NCBI RefSeq assembly: GCF_029835735.1
Contig: NZ_JAOEAL010000001.1
Span: forward strand, 310,001-374,000
Direction of reading: 5' to 3'
Origin: Shewanella sp. GD04112
GTDB taxonomy: Bacteria; Pseudomonadota; Gammaproteobacteria; Enterobacterales; Shewanellaceae
DNA length: 64,000 nt
Part shown: piece by piece, positions 16,377-25,792 of the stretch
How the letters are laid out: each line of letters begins with the position of its first letter
Numbering within the stretch: position 1 is the stretch's first letter
Notes under the pieces: generated by a model
What the model was told of the DNA's origin: nothing
Databases searched by the model: none
Seen by the model: only the letters and a program-made list of their open reading frames with translations
Position numbers and translations under genes: made by a program

Positions 16377-18614
16377 TCACCAACTCAGTTGATAATTGAG
16401 GGCAAAGGTGCGGCCACGGCCATGGTAGTCGAACATAGACTCAGGACCGTAGGTCGGACTGTAGAAGTACACCGCTCTTTGGCCCCACAGGGTGCTGTAG
16501 TCTTTATCGAGCAGGTTTTCGATGCCGTAGCTCAAGGTACCGACCGCTAAATCGATAGAGCCCAGTAAATCCAGCGTCGTATAGCTATCAAGCTCACTCG
16601 CTAGGCCATCGTTGGTTTTGAAGCGATAGTCAGATTCGGCGCTAAAACTGTGCTCAGCCTGTAAACGGATCTTCTGTGTGTCGCCGCGCCAGCCAATAAA
16701 GGCGGTGGCCTTAGAGGGCGAGGCATAAGTGACGGTTTCATCGATCCAATTATTCTCATCCTTCACTTCACTGCGCACCAGATGCAGGTTGGTGCCGACT
16801 TGCCAGTCGGAGGTGATATCAAAGTTCAGTTGTGCCTCTAGTCCATAGCTGCGCTTATCTTGGTCTTTGACATTGATGGTCAGATCTTTGCTGTTGACCT
16901 CAATGACCTTGTCAGACACGGCATAATAGACGCTGGCTTGCGCCTGCCAACGGTCTGCAAGATAACGCCATCCCAGTTCCATGGAGTCGGTCTTGATCCC
17001 ATCAAGGCGAGTATCATTGATATTGATGCTGTTTTGCAGCTGTAAGTAACCGTCGGCATCGGCCTTGTAGGTGCCGCGGCCATAGTATTTCGATAGGTCT
17101 GGTAGTTCAAAGCCTTGGGAATAGGCAAGCCAGAGTTGTTGGTCTTGGCTCAATTTAGCCACCAAGCCGAGGTTGACTAACCCTATGTTATAGTCAGTGC
17201 TGCCGCCTTTAATGGCATCGGCTCCCTTGGCTTTGCCAGAGGCAATCGCCACCTGTTGGTTATAACCGATAAAATCATCAACGCTGTTTTCCATGTGTTG
17301 ATAACGATAGCCTGCGTTTAGCACCAAAAAGCTATTCATCTCCCAACTGCTTTGGACAAATGCAGCAATGGATTCGACCGAAAAGTCGACATAACGGCCG
17401 GTAGTGAACAGCTCGCGCATCACTAAACCGCCGTGTTGGTTGGCGGCATCGAGGTCGAAGCTCATTTGGCTCGAATCAAAACTTTCTTTATCCCAATCCA
17501 GTCCCCAAGTGAGAGTGAGGCTATCGACGGGCTTGGATTCCACGACTGCCTTCAAACCATAGATGCTGGTGTTTTGGGCCGATGCTGAGAAGTTGTAGAC
17601 GCCGCTGGTTTCATTGACATAGGGGAACGGATGGAAATCCAGATTCTCTTTGCGATAAAAGCCTTGTAAATACAGGGTTTGACCAAGAAACTCATTCTGG
17701 GAGTAGGACAGATTCAGCAAAGTGCGCTCGGTGGCGGGGCTGCGGTCAGCGTCTAATCCCTTACGGGTTTCGAGCACTGAGGCATCGCCAGTGACGCCGG
17801 AGAAGTTCTCACCCATGTACAGACCATGTTCATCGTCTGAACCATTGCGATAGTATTGTGCCATGGCGCTGAGGTTGGCGTCATTGGCAAGCTGCCAATC
17901 CATATTCGCCATTAAATCATAACCTTGGGTGTACTGCATTCCGGTTTGGGTAATGTCCAGCATCACAGGGTTGCTACTGCCATCAAACCATTGGCCGTTT
18001 TCCTGCCAAGCGGCACTGAAGCGCCCTTTAAGCGAATCGCTGCCTCCGGTCACCGCCAGCGCGGTGCGGTAATCTAAATCATCACTGCTATTAAAGCCGG
18101 ACTTGAATCCTGCCTCGGCTTCGAAGGTATCACTGCTGTCAGCCGCTTTTTTGGTGACAATATTAATGGCACCGCCCAGTGCGCCACCGCCATAGATAGC
18201 CGACGCGCCAGCGAGCACTTCGATGCGGGCAATATTGAATGGATCGATACTGTCTAACTGACGGCTGATGCTGCGGGAGGTGTTCATCGACACGCCATCG
18301 ATTAGGACCACCATGGCGCGACCGCGAATATTCTGGCCAAAGTTGGTGCGCCCTTGGCTGGATACATCCATCGACGGCACTAAGGCGGCGAGCATTTCCT
18401 TAATACCTTTGCCGCTATCGGTTTGCTCGCGAATGCTGGCTTCGTCAATGATCCACACAGTGCTGGAGAGATCGCTGATTTGGGTTGGTGAGCGGGTGGC
18501 GGAGACCACCATGCGCTCCATATCGTTTTCAGTGGCTGTTGCCACATTAACAAGCCCCAGTTGGCAGATAACTGCGGCGGCGACTAGGCTTATCGGCCCG
18601 ATAGACTTAGGCAT
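16377..18614 (-). CDS. IutA-like TonB-dependent siderophore receptor
   Basis: A 745-residue outer-membrane receptor, expected to import a ferric hydroxamate such as aerobactin or a relative. The ATG at 18614 has GGAG 6 bases before it. Longer in-frame starts to 18665 lack one. The signal peptide is about residues 1-29 (MPKSIGPISLVAAAV, then ATATEN). The plug carries ERMVVSATRSP (TonB box), NIRGRAMVVLIDGVSMNTSRS and ARIEVLAGASAIYGGGALGG, the last two very close to IutA. The barrel ends FALNYQLSW. There are no biosynthesis genes nearby, so it may take xenosiderophores or a siderophore made elsewhere. A weak Fur-like site lies upstream at 18787. Confidence 0.92.
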   Translation of the reverse strand: MPKSIGPISLVAAAVICQLGLVNVATATENDMERMVVSATRSPTQISDLSSTVWIIDEASIREQTDSGKGIKEMLAALVPSMDVSSQGRTNFGQNIRGRAMVVLIDGVSMNTSRSISRQLDSIDPFNIARIEVLAGASAIYGGGALGGAINIVTKKAADSSDTFEAEAGFKSGFNSSDDLDYRTALAVTGGSDSLKGRFSAAWQENGQWFDGSSNPVMLDITQTGMQYTQGYDLMANMDWQLANDANLSAMAQYYRNGSDDEHGLYMGENFSGVTGDASVLETRKGLDADRSPATERTLLNLSYSQNEFLGQTLYLQGFYRKENLDFHPFPYVNETSGVYNFSASAQNTSIYGLKAVVESKPVDSLTLTWGLDWDKESFDSSQMSFDLDAANQHGGLVMRELFTTGRYVDFSVESIAAFVQSSWEMNSFLVLNAGYRYQHMENSVDDFIGYNQQVAIASGKAKGADAIKGGSTDYNIGLVNLGLVAKLSQDQQLWLAYSQGFELPDLSKYYGRGTYKADADGYLQLQNSININDTRLDGIKTDSMELGWRYLADRWQAQASVYYAVSDKVIEVNSKDLTINVKDQDKRSYGLEAQLNFDITSDWQVGTNLHLVRSEVKDENNWIDETVTYASPSKATAFIGWRGDTQKIRLQAEHSFSAESDYRFKTNDGLASELDSYTTLDLLGSIDLAVGTLSYGIENLLDKDYSTLWGQRAVYFYSPTYGPESMFDYHGRGRTFALNYQLSW

Positions 18615-18786
18615 AGTATTCTCCATCAAAAACAATAGGTACATGAGAAGCCAAAAGGACTGCACTGTGGTGCCTTTCCTCGCGACCCAGAAAGCGTTTT
18701 TAATGGGTTGTATTCAATGCGCTAACTGAATATGAATAGGGAGTATTCCGTTTTTGGCTCCAAAAAAGACGCATTATTATAGTTGT

Positions 18787-18807
18787 AATCGAGAATAGTT
18801 CTTAATT
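18787..18807 (-). promoter_or_regulatory. Possible Fur box before the iutA-like gene
   Basis: AATCGAGAATAGTTCTTAAT resembles the Fur pattern GAGAAT-N-ATTCTC at 10 of 12 arm positions. It lies about 175 bases before the ATG, which is far, so the assignment is weak. Confidence 0.35.
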
Positions 18808-18957
18808 GGATTTACAAAGCCTTTACTTTTTTATGCACCCCAAATCACGAGGCGACAACAAATGGACAGATAACAACGAGAGGTCGGAGTGTATGCGTGT
18901 AGAGGTGTTGAATAGGCAGGGGAATAATTGGGAATCACTGTGCGATAGAGACAAAAC

Positions 18958-18983
18958 AGCCCCGACAGAAGACCGTCGGGGCT
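18958..18983 (-). terminator. glnA terminator
   Basis: Arms AGCCCCGAC and GTCGGGGCT with an 8-base loop, 37 bases beyond the glnA stop. On the minus strand it is followed by GTTTTGTC. Confidence 0.75.
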
Positions 18984-19019
18984 GGTAGATGTTGTGCAGC
19001 TAATTGATGCCGTTAGCCA

Positions 19020-20429
19020 TTACAGGCTGTAGTACATCTCGAACTCTAATGGGTGAGTTGTACGGCTTACACGCTCAGCTTCTGCAGATTTCAGTGCAAT
19101 GTAAGATTGGATGAAATCTTCGCTGAATACACCGCCGCGAGTTAAGAACTCGTGGTCAGCTTGCAGGTTTTCAAGCGCATTTTCTAATGAAGTCGCTACT
19201 TGTGGGATTTCAGCCGCTTCTTCAGCTGGCAGATCGTACAAGTCTTTATCCATAGCTTCGCCTGGATGGATCTTGTTTTGGATACCATCGATACCCGCCA
19301 TCAGCAGCGCTGCGAAACCTAAGTATGGGTTTGCATGTGGATCTGGGAAGCGAGTTTCGATACGACGGCCTTTAGGGCTTGGTACCACTGGAATACGGAT
19401 TGAAGCGCTGCGGTTACGTGCTGAGTAAGCTAACATCACTGGTGCTTCGAAGTGTGGTACTAAACGCTTGTAAGAGTTAGTGCTTGGGTTAGTGAAAGCG
19501 TTCAGCGCGCGAGCGTGCTTGATGATACCACCGATGTAGTACAGTGCAGTTTCACTTAAACCAGCGTATTTGTCGCCTGCGAACAGGTTCACACCGTCTT
19601 TAGACAGAGATTGGTGAACGTGCATACCGCTACCGTTGTCGCCAACGATTGGCTTAGGCATGAAAGTCGCAGTCTTACCATAGGCGTGAGCCATGTTGTG
19701 TACTACGTACTTCAGAATTTGGATTTCGTCCGCTTTCTTAGTCAGAGTGTTGAAGCGAGTTGCGATTTCGTTTTGACCCGCAGTCGCCACTTCGTGGTGG
19801 TGAGCTTCAACGACTTGCCCCATTTCTTCGAGCACTAAACACATAGCGCTACGTAAGTCTTGTGATGAGTCAACAGGAGCAACTGGGAAGTAACCGCCTT
19901 TCACGAATGGACGGTGACCAGTGTTACCACCTTCGTAGCTAGTGCCAGAGTTCCATGCCGCTTCTTTAGCGTCGATTTTCACGAAACAACCAGACATGTC
20001 AGTACCGAAACGTACGTCGTCGAACAGGAAGAATTCTGGTTCTGGTCCAACTAATACAGTGTCAGCGATACCGGTAGAGCGTAAGTATTCTTCCGCTTTT
20101 TTCGCGATAGAACGTGGGTCGCGGTCATAACCAGTCATAGTGCCTGGCTCGAGAATGTCACAGCGGATCAGGGCAGTGGTTTCTTCGGTGAATGGGTCTA
20201 ATACAAACGTGGTTGGGTCTGGCATCAGCACCATGTCTGATTCGTTAATGCCTTTCCAGCCAGCGATTGACGAACCGTCAAACATTTTGCCGTCTTCGAA
20301 GAAATCAGCGTCTACCTGATGAGCAGGGATAGATACGTGCTGCTCTTTACCTTTGGTGTCGGTAAAACGTAAATCAACAAACTTAACTTCTAATTCTTCA
20401 AGTTGCTTTAAAACTGATTCAACTGACAT
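19020..20429 (-). CDS. glnA: Glutamine synthetase, type I
   Basis: A 469-residue enzyme, the same length as E. coli GlnA, that makes glutamine from glutamate, ammonia and ATP in a cytoplasmic dodecamer. Visible signatures are the N-terminal DLRFTDTKGKEQHVSIP, DGSSIAGW, the ATP-binding KPIVGDNGSGMHVHQSL, NRSASIRIP and the adenylylation site DLYDLPAEE (Tyr). The ATG at 20429 has GGAG 9 bases before it. An upstream TTG (20435) is unlikely. Unlike in E. coli, no ntrB or ntrC follows. The next gene is the iutA-like receptor. A sigma-54 promoter and NtrC-like sites lie upstream. Confidence 0.98.
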   Translation of the reverse strand: MSVESVLKQLEELEVKFVDLRFTDTKGKEQHVSIPAHQVDADFFEDGKMFDGSSIAGWKGINESDMVLMPDPTTFVLDPFTEETTALIRCDILEPGTMTGYDRDPRSIAKKAEEYLRSTGIADTVLVGPEPEFFLFDDVRFGTDMSGCFVKIDAKEAAWNSGTSYEGGNTGHRPFVKGGYFPVAPVDSSQDLRSAMCLVLEEMGQVVEAHHHEVATAGQNEIATRFNTLTKKADEIQILKYVVHNMAHAYGKTATFMPKPIVGDNGSGMHVHQSLSKDGVNLFAGDKYAGLSETALYYIGGIIKHARALNAFTNPSTNSYKRLVPHFEAPVMLAYSARNRSASIRIPVVPSPKGRRIETRFPDPHANPYLGFAALLMAGIDGIQNKIHPGEAMDKDLYDLPAEEAAEIPQVATSLENALENLQADHEFLTRGGVFSEDFIQSYIALKSAEAERVSRTTHPLEFEMYYSL

Positions 20430-20514
20430 TCTCAAGTCTCCGGTAGGGTAAAGGGATGTCCCTTCTATAATCTTTTAACTCAAGTCGCGCTTGAGCCAAA
20501 CTTACAAGCTATAT

Positions 20515-20531
20515 AGCGATATCTATGCCAA
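20515..20531 (-). promoter_or_regulatory. Sigma-54 promoter of glnA
   Basis: On the minus strand TTGGCATAGATATCGCT has the invariant GG and GC of the -24/-12 elements with the right 10-base spacing. It lies about 85 bases before the glnA ATG, as expected for an NtrC-activated gene. Confidence 0.8.
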
Positions 20532-20564
20532 CAATTTAAGGTGTTGATAATCAAAGGCTATATA

Positions 20565-20692
20565 TTTTAGTGCACAACAATTCACTTCGTGTTGCACTAT
20601 GTTGGTGCGTTTGCATGTGGCATTTTGGTGCATTAATCCATTTTGGTGCGCACCGTCACAACACCATTTTAGTGCAAGCAACTTGAGTGCAA
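20565..20692. promoter_or_regulatory. Cluster of GTGC half-sites, probable NtrC enhancer
   Basis: The best site is TGCACTATGTTGGTGCG at 20593-20609, close to the NtrC consensus TGCAC-N7-GTGCA. TTTTRGTGCR-type half-sites recur at 20565, 20623, 20641, 20667 and 20682 (the last less perfect). They lie about 40-180 bases upstream of the sigma-54 promoter, where enhancer-bound NtrC would act by looping. Confidence 0.65.
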
Positions 20693-21415
20693 TCTCGCAA
20701 CGCCCATTTATCCCGAACTCGTCGGCCCATTAAGCACAGAGGCAAGCCGGATTAATATCTCAATTCTGGCTTTTGACAAGATTCGAAACCAAACAAAGCA
20801 CAACGAATTTAGCACATTAGTGTGGCGAGAGAACCGTGCAAGCTCACTATTTCAATCGCCCGCAATAATGTCACAAAACTGTGGCAACCTAAGCTGTTTT
20901 TCGCGGGGCGGTTATGGCTGGTTATATTGAATAGTGCTTAATTATCAGATCATTAAGAGCGTTGTTCGCAATGTGGAATAGAGTTTGTTGAAACTGAGGC
21001 CAAAGGCATCCGCAGAAACCGCTAACTGATGCCTGCTGCGCTTATTTTTATGGCCCACTGTGGCGCATCACGGCTGGATGGCGTGGATTGACTATACTTA
21101 TGGCGGCTTTGGGCCGAGCGATAAAAGTAGGACTGAGTGAAAAACAGTGAATTCAGCTGCTTAGCTTAGTTGATGACAAGATAAACTGGCGAATCGCCTG
21201 CGCATTAACGGTGCATTTAGGCTATTTGACTCGGGCAAGAGAGTACCTTTTGAGCACAGTGCTCAAAAAATTGTTTTATAAGTGTTCAAAAATAATCCTG
21301 TGCGGCGAGGCCGCTCTGGAGTAGAATGTCACGCTTTTTTATGGCGACTCAACGTAGATTGCTATAACGAATATTGAAATATCCCTATTTTTGTTTGATG
21401 GTAAGAGGTTTATCC
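20693..21415. other. Long non-coding divergent region glnA-typA with a palindrome
   Basis: About 720 bases with no credible coding frame. The clear element is a perfect inverted repeat at 21248-21268 with arms TTTTGAGCAC and GTGCTCAAAA around one A, followed by an A-rich stretch. It could be an operator or a leader hairpin of typA. The rest looks like an untranslated leader or regulatory DNA, and a small RNA here cannot be excluded. Confidence 0.5.
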
Positions 21416-23227
21416 GTGCTAGAGAATTTACGTAACATCGCCATTATTGCGCACGTTGACCATGGCAAAACGACCCTGGTTGACAAGCTGCTGTCGCAAT
21501 CAGGAACCCTTGCAACCCGGGGAGAAGCTACTGAGCGGGTGATGGACTCCAACGATCTTGAAAAGGAACGTGGGATCACGATTCTGGCAAAGAATACTGC
21601 CATCAAGTGGAACGACTACCGCATTAACATCGTAGACACCCCAGGCCACGCCGACTTCGGTGGTGAGGTTGAGCGCGTACTGTCTATGGTGGACTCAGTA
21701 TTACTGCTGGTTGACGCCGTTGACGGTCCAATGCCACAGACTCGCTTCGTAACCAAGAAAGCGTTCGCCCAAGGCTTAAAACCAATCGTTGTTATCAACA
21801 AGATTGACCGTCCTGGTGCTCGCCCTGATTGGGTTATCGACCAAGTATTCGACCTGTTCGACAACTTAGGTGCGACTGACGAGCAATTAGATTTCCCTGT
21901 TGTTTACGCTTCTGCGTTAAACGGCTTCGCAACGTTAGATCCGGATGAAGTTGGCACTGATATGACGCCACTGTTCCAAACTATCGTTGAAAAAGTATCT
22001 TCACCTGCAGCTGACGCTGAAGGTCCATTCCAGATGCAAATTTCTCAGCTCGATTACAACTCATACGTGGGTGTTATCGGTGTTGGCCGCATCAAGCGTG
22101 GTAGCATCAAGACTAACCAACAAGTGACCGTGATCGGCGCTGATGGTAAGACTCGTAACGGTAAAATGGGCCAAGTATTAGGTTACATGGGCTTAGAGCG
22201 TACCGAAGTTGACGTAGCAAACGCTGGCGACATCGTGGCTATTACCGGTTTAGGCGAGCTGAAAATTTCTGACACTGTGTGTGCTGCAGGTAATGTTGAA
22301 GCGCTGCCACCACTGTCAGTTGACGAACCAACACTGACCATGACTTTCCAAGTCAACACTTCACCTTTCGCAGGTAAAGAAGGTAAGTACGTGACTTCAC
22401 GTAACATTCTTGAGCGTCTGCAACAGGAATTAGTGCACAACGTGGCACTCCGTGTTGAAGAAACTGACAGCCCAGACCGTTTCGCGGTATCTGGCCGTGG
22501 TGAATTACACTTATCTATCCTGATCGAAAACATGCGTCGTGAAGGTTACGAATTAGCGGTTTCTCGCCCAGAAGTTATCTTAAAAACCATCGATGGCGAA
22601 CTGTGTGAGCCATACGAGACCCTGACCGTTGACGTTGAAGAAGAACATCAAGGTACAGTTATCGAGAAGCTGGGTGTACGTAAAGCTGAGATGAAAGACA
22701 TGCAGCTTGACGGTAAAGGCCGCGTGCGCGTTGACTTTATCATCCCAAGCCGTGGCTTAATCGGTTTCCAAACTGAGTTCTTAACTGCAACTTCTGGTAC
22801 TGGTCTGATTTACCACTCATTCGATCACTACGGTCCGCACAAAGGTGGCGATATCGGTCAACGCGCTAACGGCGTATTGATCTCTAACGCGACTGGTAAG
22901 GCGCTGACATTCGCACTGTTCGGTCTGCAGGACCGCGGTCGTCTGTTTATCGGCCACGCTGCTGAAGTTTACGAAGGTCAAGTTGTGGGTATCCACTCAC
23001 GTTCTAACGACCTGACAGTTAACTGTCTGAAAGGTAAGCAGCTGACTAACATGCGTGCTTCTGGTACTGACGAAGCTCAAGTACTGACTACTCCAATCAC
23101 CTTAACTCTTGAGCAAGCGCTTGAGTTTATCGATGATGACGAATTAGTTGAAGTAACACCTAAGAGCATCCGTGTTCGTAAGAAACACTTAACTGAAAAC
23201 GACCGTAAGCGCGCTAGCCGCGGCTAA
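21416..23227 (+). CDS. typA: Ribosome-associated GTPase TypA/BipA
   Basis: A 603-residue translational GTPase (E. coli BipA has 607) that binds 70S ribosomes and helps 50S assembly and stress or cold adaptation. The G1 loop is AHVDHGKTT at residues 12-20. G2 is RGITI, G3 DTPGHADFGGEV and G4 NKIDRPGA. Domain II and the EF-G-like domains III and V follow, then the BipA C-terminal domain. I chose the GTG at 21416 because AAGAGG lies 7 bases before it and the protein then begins like its relatives (VLENLRNIAIIAH). The longer frame from 21374 lacks this. Codon use is highly biased, as in highly expressed genes. Confidence 0.97.
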   Translation: MLENLRNIAIIAHVDHGKTTLVDKLLSQSGTLATRGEATERVMDSNDLEKERGITILAKNTAIKWNDYRINIVDTPGHADFGGEVERVLSMVDSVLLLVDAVDGPMPQTRFVTKKAFAQGLKPIVVINKIDRPGARPDWVIDQVFDLFDNLGATDEQLDFPVVYASALNGFATLDPDEVGTDMTPLFQTIVEKVSSPAADAEGPFQMQISQLDYNSYVGVIGVGRIKRGSIKTNQQVTVIGADGKTRNGKMGQVLGYMGLERTEVDVANAGDIVAITGLGELKISDTVCAAGNVEALPPLSVDEPTLTMTFQVNTSPFAGKEGKYVTSRNILERLQQELVHNVALRVEETDSPDRFAVSGRGELHLSILIENMRREGYELAVSRPEVILKTIDGELCEPYETLTVDVEEEHQGTVIEKLGVRKAEMKDMQLDGKGRVRVDFIIPSRGLIGFQTEFLTATSGTGLIYHSFDHYGPHKGGDIGQRANGVLISNATGKALTFALFGLQDRGRLFIGHAAEVYEGQVVGIHSRSNDLTVNCLKGKQLTNMRASGTDEAQVLTTPITLTLEQALEFIDDDELVEVTPKSIRVRKKHLTENDRKRASRG

Positions 23228-23273
23228 TGGTGGTTGTGGTCGTGATAAAGTGACTGCACAGTGAATGAATAAG

Positions 23274-23307
23274 GCCCCGCTAAGGCAACTTAGCGGGGCT
23301 TTTTTTA
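23274..23307. terminator. typA terminator
   Basis: Perfect 11-base arms GCCCCGCTAAG and CTTAGCGGGGC with loop GCAA and eight T. It separates typA from the convergent araC-type gene. Confidence 0.9.
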
Positions 23308-23321
23308 TCAGCCTTCAATCT

Positions 23322-24329
23322 TCAATTCTCAATTTGTCCCTTACGATACTGCTGCTGCCATTGTTTTGGGGAAAATCCTGTCCAAGTTTTAAAGTGGCGA
23401 CTAAATACGGCGACTTCGGCATACCCAAGTTGCAGTGCGAGTTCGGTGATGGTTTGCGTGCCATAACTGAGTTGCTGCTGGGCGATGTTTTGCCGAACAT
23501 CCTGTAGCAATTGTCGATAGCTTTGCCCCGTTTCTTTCAGCCTCGTTTGTAGGGTGCGTTCGTGTAAACCCAGCGCCGTCGATACCCGTTCGATACAACA
23601 CTCTCCCGTGGGGAGCAACCGATGGATTAAGTCCCGTGCTTGGTCGGCAAGGTTGTCGGGGTAGCGGCTCTGTAAATATTGCAGGTGCGACTGGAGGTGG
23701 CGGTTAAGTGCCTCTTCATCGTGATAGTTACGCCCCAAGAGTTGTGAGGTTTTGAGCACCACGCCATCAAAGGCTTCGCGAAAACGCACTGGCTGGATAA
23801 AGCGCTGTGGCTCAGAACCGCTAGGTTTGTTCTGGCACAAATACAAAGGAATGTTGCTGATATTCATATTGAGCAGGCTCGAGACAAACATCGCCAGCTG
23901 CGCCACACTCATTTGCATCAGTTGTTCTATGCCGCTAGGGCTGTGAACATTGATCAACAGCGCCAGTCGCACAATGTCAGTCTGTGGCTGTAGCTGCAAT
24001 GACACCCCAGAGGCGTGTAAATACAGATAGTCATTCACTCGGGCAAGGGCATCGGCCACTGTGGCCGTGTGCGACACCAACATCGGCAGATCTCCAAGTA
24101 CATGCAAGGTTTGCCGCTGCGCCAACATTAAGCCAAACAAGGGCTGCTGGCAGCGCTGGGCGGCAATTTCCAATAATTCGGCTAAGCGTGGATAGGCGAT
24201 ATAGGTATTGGGATCGCGAAACTGCGCCTGTCGCAGCCCCGCTTGCTGGATCATTTCAATGGGGTTTTGCCCCAATTCTAGGACTAATTGCTCAAATTGA
24301 GCGACGGCACCACTTCGGACTAGGTACAT
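23322..24329 (-). CDS. AraC-family transcriptional regulator
   Basis: A 335-residue regulator with an N-terminal arabinose-binding-like domain of the OruR/PchR type (about residues 15-200) and a C-terminal double helix-turn-helix (about 230-330: LHERTLQTRLKETGQSYRQLLQDVR, in two parts, and ITELALQLGYAEVAVFSRHFKTWTGFSPKQW). The second helix is the classical AraC signature. The gene is divergent from the SDR-cupin-dehydrogenase operon, which it probably controls. The ligand is unknown. The start at 24329 has no good ribosome site, so the N terminus is tentative. Confidence 0.9.
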   Translation of the reverse strand: MYLVRSGAVAQFEQLVLELGQNPIEMIQQAGLRQAQFRDPNTYIAYPRLAELLEIAAQRCQQPLFGLMLAQRQTLHVLGDLPMLVSHTATVADALARVNDYLYLHASGVSLQLQPQTDIVRLALLINVHSPSGIEQLMQMSVAQLAMFVSSLLNMNISNIPLYLCQNKPSGSEPQRFIQPVRFREAFDGVVLKTSQLLGRNYHDEEALNRHLQSHLQYLQSRYPDNLADQARDLIHRLLPTGECCIERVSTALGLHERTLQTRLKETGQSYRQLLQDVRQNIAQQQLSYGTQTITELALQLGYAEVAVFSRHFKTWTGFSPKQWQQQYRKGQIEN

Positions 24330-24467
24330 GGGACGCTTAGTTCACTTTGTTATAAGACTCGTAAAATATCAAATTTGGCTCGTAAAAAGTCAAGATGCTG
24401 AGTAATTAAGCGTCTAAATTAACATCGTCTTAATAATTAAATGAATAAATACAAACAGAGGACAGCT

Positions 24468-25229
24468 ATGCGTTTATTACATAAAACCGCCGTGGTGACG
24501 GGGGCTGCCGGGGGCATAGGGCAGGCTATTATTCGTAAACTGCTTGCCGAAGGGGCTAGGGTTGTCGCCGCCGATTTGTCCGTCGATGCGCTCAAGGTGT
24601 TTAACGATGTCCCCAGCGACAAGCTCGTCACTTTTAGTGTCGATGTGACTGATTACAGCCAAGTTGAGGCCATGGTCAAGCAGGCGGCCAAGCAGTTTGG
24701 CCAGCTCGATATTCTGATCAATAACGCCGGCATCGGTTTGGCTAAACCGCTGTTACAGCATGATCCTATTAATGATTTTGAACCTGTCACCAATGTGAAC
24801 CAAAAGGGCGTGTACCACGGCATCCTCGCCGGTGGCCGTCAATTCCAAGCCCAAGGCTCTCGGGGCGTGATTTTAAATACCTCGTCAGTTTACGCGCAGC
24901 TCGCCTCAGAAATGACCTTTACCTACAACGTCAGTAAAGCGGCCGTCGACATGATGACCAAATGCGCCGCGCTAGAGTATGCGCCGCTTGGCGTGCGGGT
25001 CTGCGCCGTGGCGCCGGGCCGAGTCGATACGCCTATGCTGCGCCAATACGAAGCGCTCGGATTGTGGGAACACATTCGCAAAGAACAAATGCGCCAAGAA
25101 TTTACCCAACCGAATGAGATTGCCGATGTGGTGGCATTTCTCGTCAGTGACGAGGCCAACTGCATCAATGGCTGCACAGTGAACGCCTCCGACGGCTTTG
25201 AAAACTTTAAATATCCACTGCTGGGGTAG
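24468..25229 (+). CDS. Short-chain dehydrogenase/reductase
   Basis: A 253-residue SDR with the nucleotide motif TGAAGGIGQA at the N terminus, NNAGIG near residue 85 and the catalytic Ser with YNVSK (Tyr and Lys) near 155. The protein ends with a substrate-loop region and the conserved DG stretch. It should use NAD or NADP on an alcohol or ketone. The ATG at 24468 has GAGGA 6 bases before it. An upstream in-frame ATG at 24441 lacks this. It is the first gene of a three-gene operon divergent from the AraC-type regulator. Confidence 0.9.
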   Translation: MRLLHKTAVVTGAAGGIGQAIIRKLLAEGARVVAADLSVDALKVFNDVPSDKLVTFSVDVTDYSQVEAMVKQAAKQFGQLDILINNAGIGLAKPLLQHDPINDFEPVTNVNQKGVYHGILAGGRQFQAQGSRGVILNTSSVYAQLASEMTFTYNVSKAAVDMMTKCAALEYAPLGVRVCAVAPGRVDTPMLRQYEALGLWEHIRKEQMRQEFTQPNEIADVVAFLVSDEANCINGCTVNASDGFENFKYPLLG

Positions 25230-25276
25230 TGGTAGCTCGACCCAACAACACAATAACAACAATGAGGAATGCAAAC

Positions 25277-25783
25277 ATGGCTCTACCAGAAGTGATTAAT
25301 CATCAAGACTTTTTATTAACCCTCAACACCAATGAAGAACAGATCATCAAAGATGCTTTACCGGGCGTTGATGTGTACCCGTTATTTTTAGACCCTGAAA
25401 ACGGGGTTTGGGTGATCCGCGCTAAGTTTAAGCCGGGTATTACCTTACCTAAGCATTTCCACACGGGTGTGGTGCATTTCTATACCTTAGCGGGTCGCTG
25501 GAACTACCTTGAATACCCAGACCAACCGCAAACCGCGGGTAGCTACTTGTATGAGCCAGGCGGTTCTATCCACACTTTCCATTGCCCAGCGGATTCTGAA
25601 GGCGCCGATGGGGTGATGGTGATTACTGGGGTGAACGTTAACTTCGATGCCGATGGTAACTTCATGTTTATTATGGATGCAGGCTGGATTGAGCAGGCGC
25701 TCTTGGCGGCAGCAAAAGCGCAGGGAATTAAGCCGCGTTATATCAAGCCCGGTGCCTTAGCCCGCATGAGCGATGCAGAATAG
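25277..25783 (+). CDS. Cupin protein, 2,4'-dihydroxyacetophenone dioxygenase family
   Basis: A 168-residue cupin protein that I place in the 2,4'-dihydroxyacetophenone dioxygenase family. The metal-binding motif is LPKHFHTGVVHFYTLAGRW (first cupin motif) and GGSIHTFHCPAD (second). Family enzymes cleave aryl ketones with oxygen, giving a carboxylic acid and formate or similar. The ATG at 25277 has GAGG 9 bases before it. A second in-frame ATG at 25262 precedes that site and is less likely. Ten bases separate it from the next gene, so they are cotranscribed. The actual substrate may differ. Confidence 0.8.
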   Translation: MALPEVINHQDFLLTLNTNEEQIIKDALPGVDVYPLFLDPENGVWVIRAKFKPGITLPKHFHTGVVHFYTLAGRWNYLEYPDQPQTAGSYLYEPGGSIHTFHCPADSEGADGVMVITGVNVNFDADGNFMFIMDAGWIEQALLAAAKAQGIKPRYIKPGALARMSDAE

Positions 25784-25792
25784 GAGCCCGCT

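Noticed and set aside
18806..18988. A 60-codon open frame before the glnA terminator
   Set aside because: It ends inside the terminator hairpin and starts without a ribosome site. Composition gives no support.
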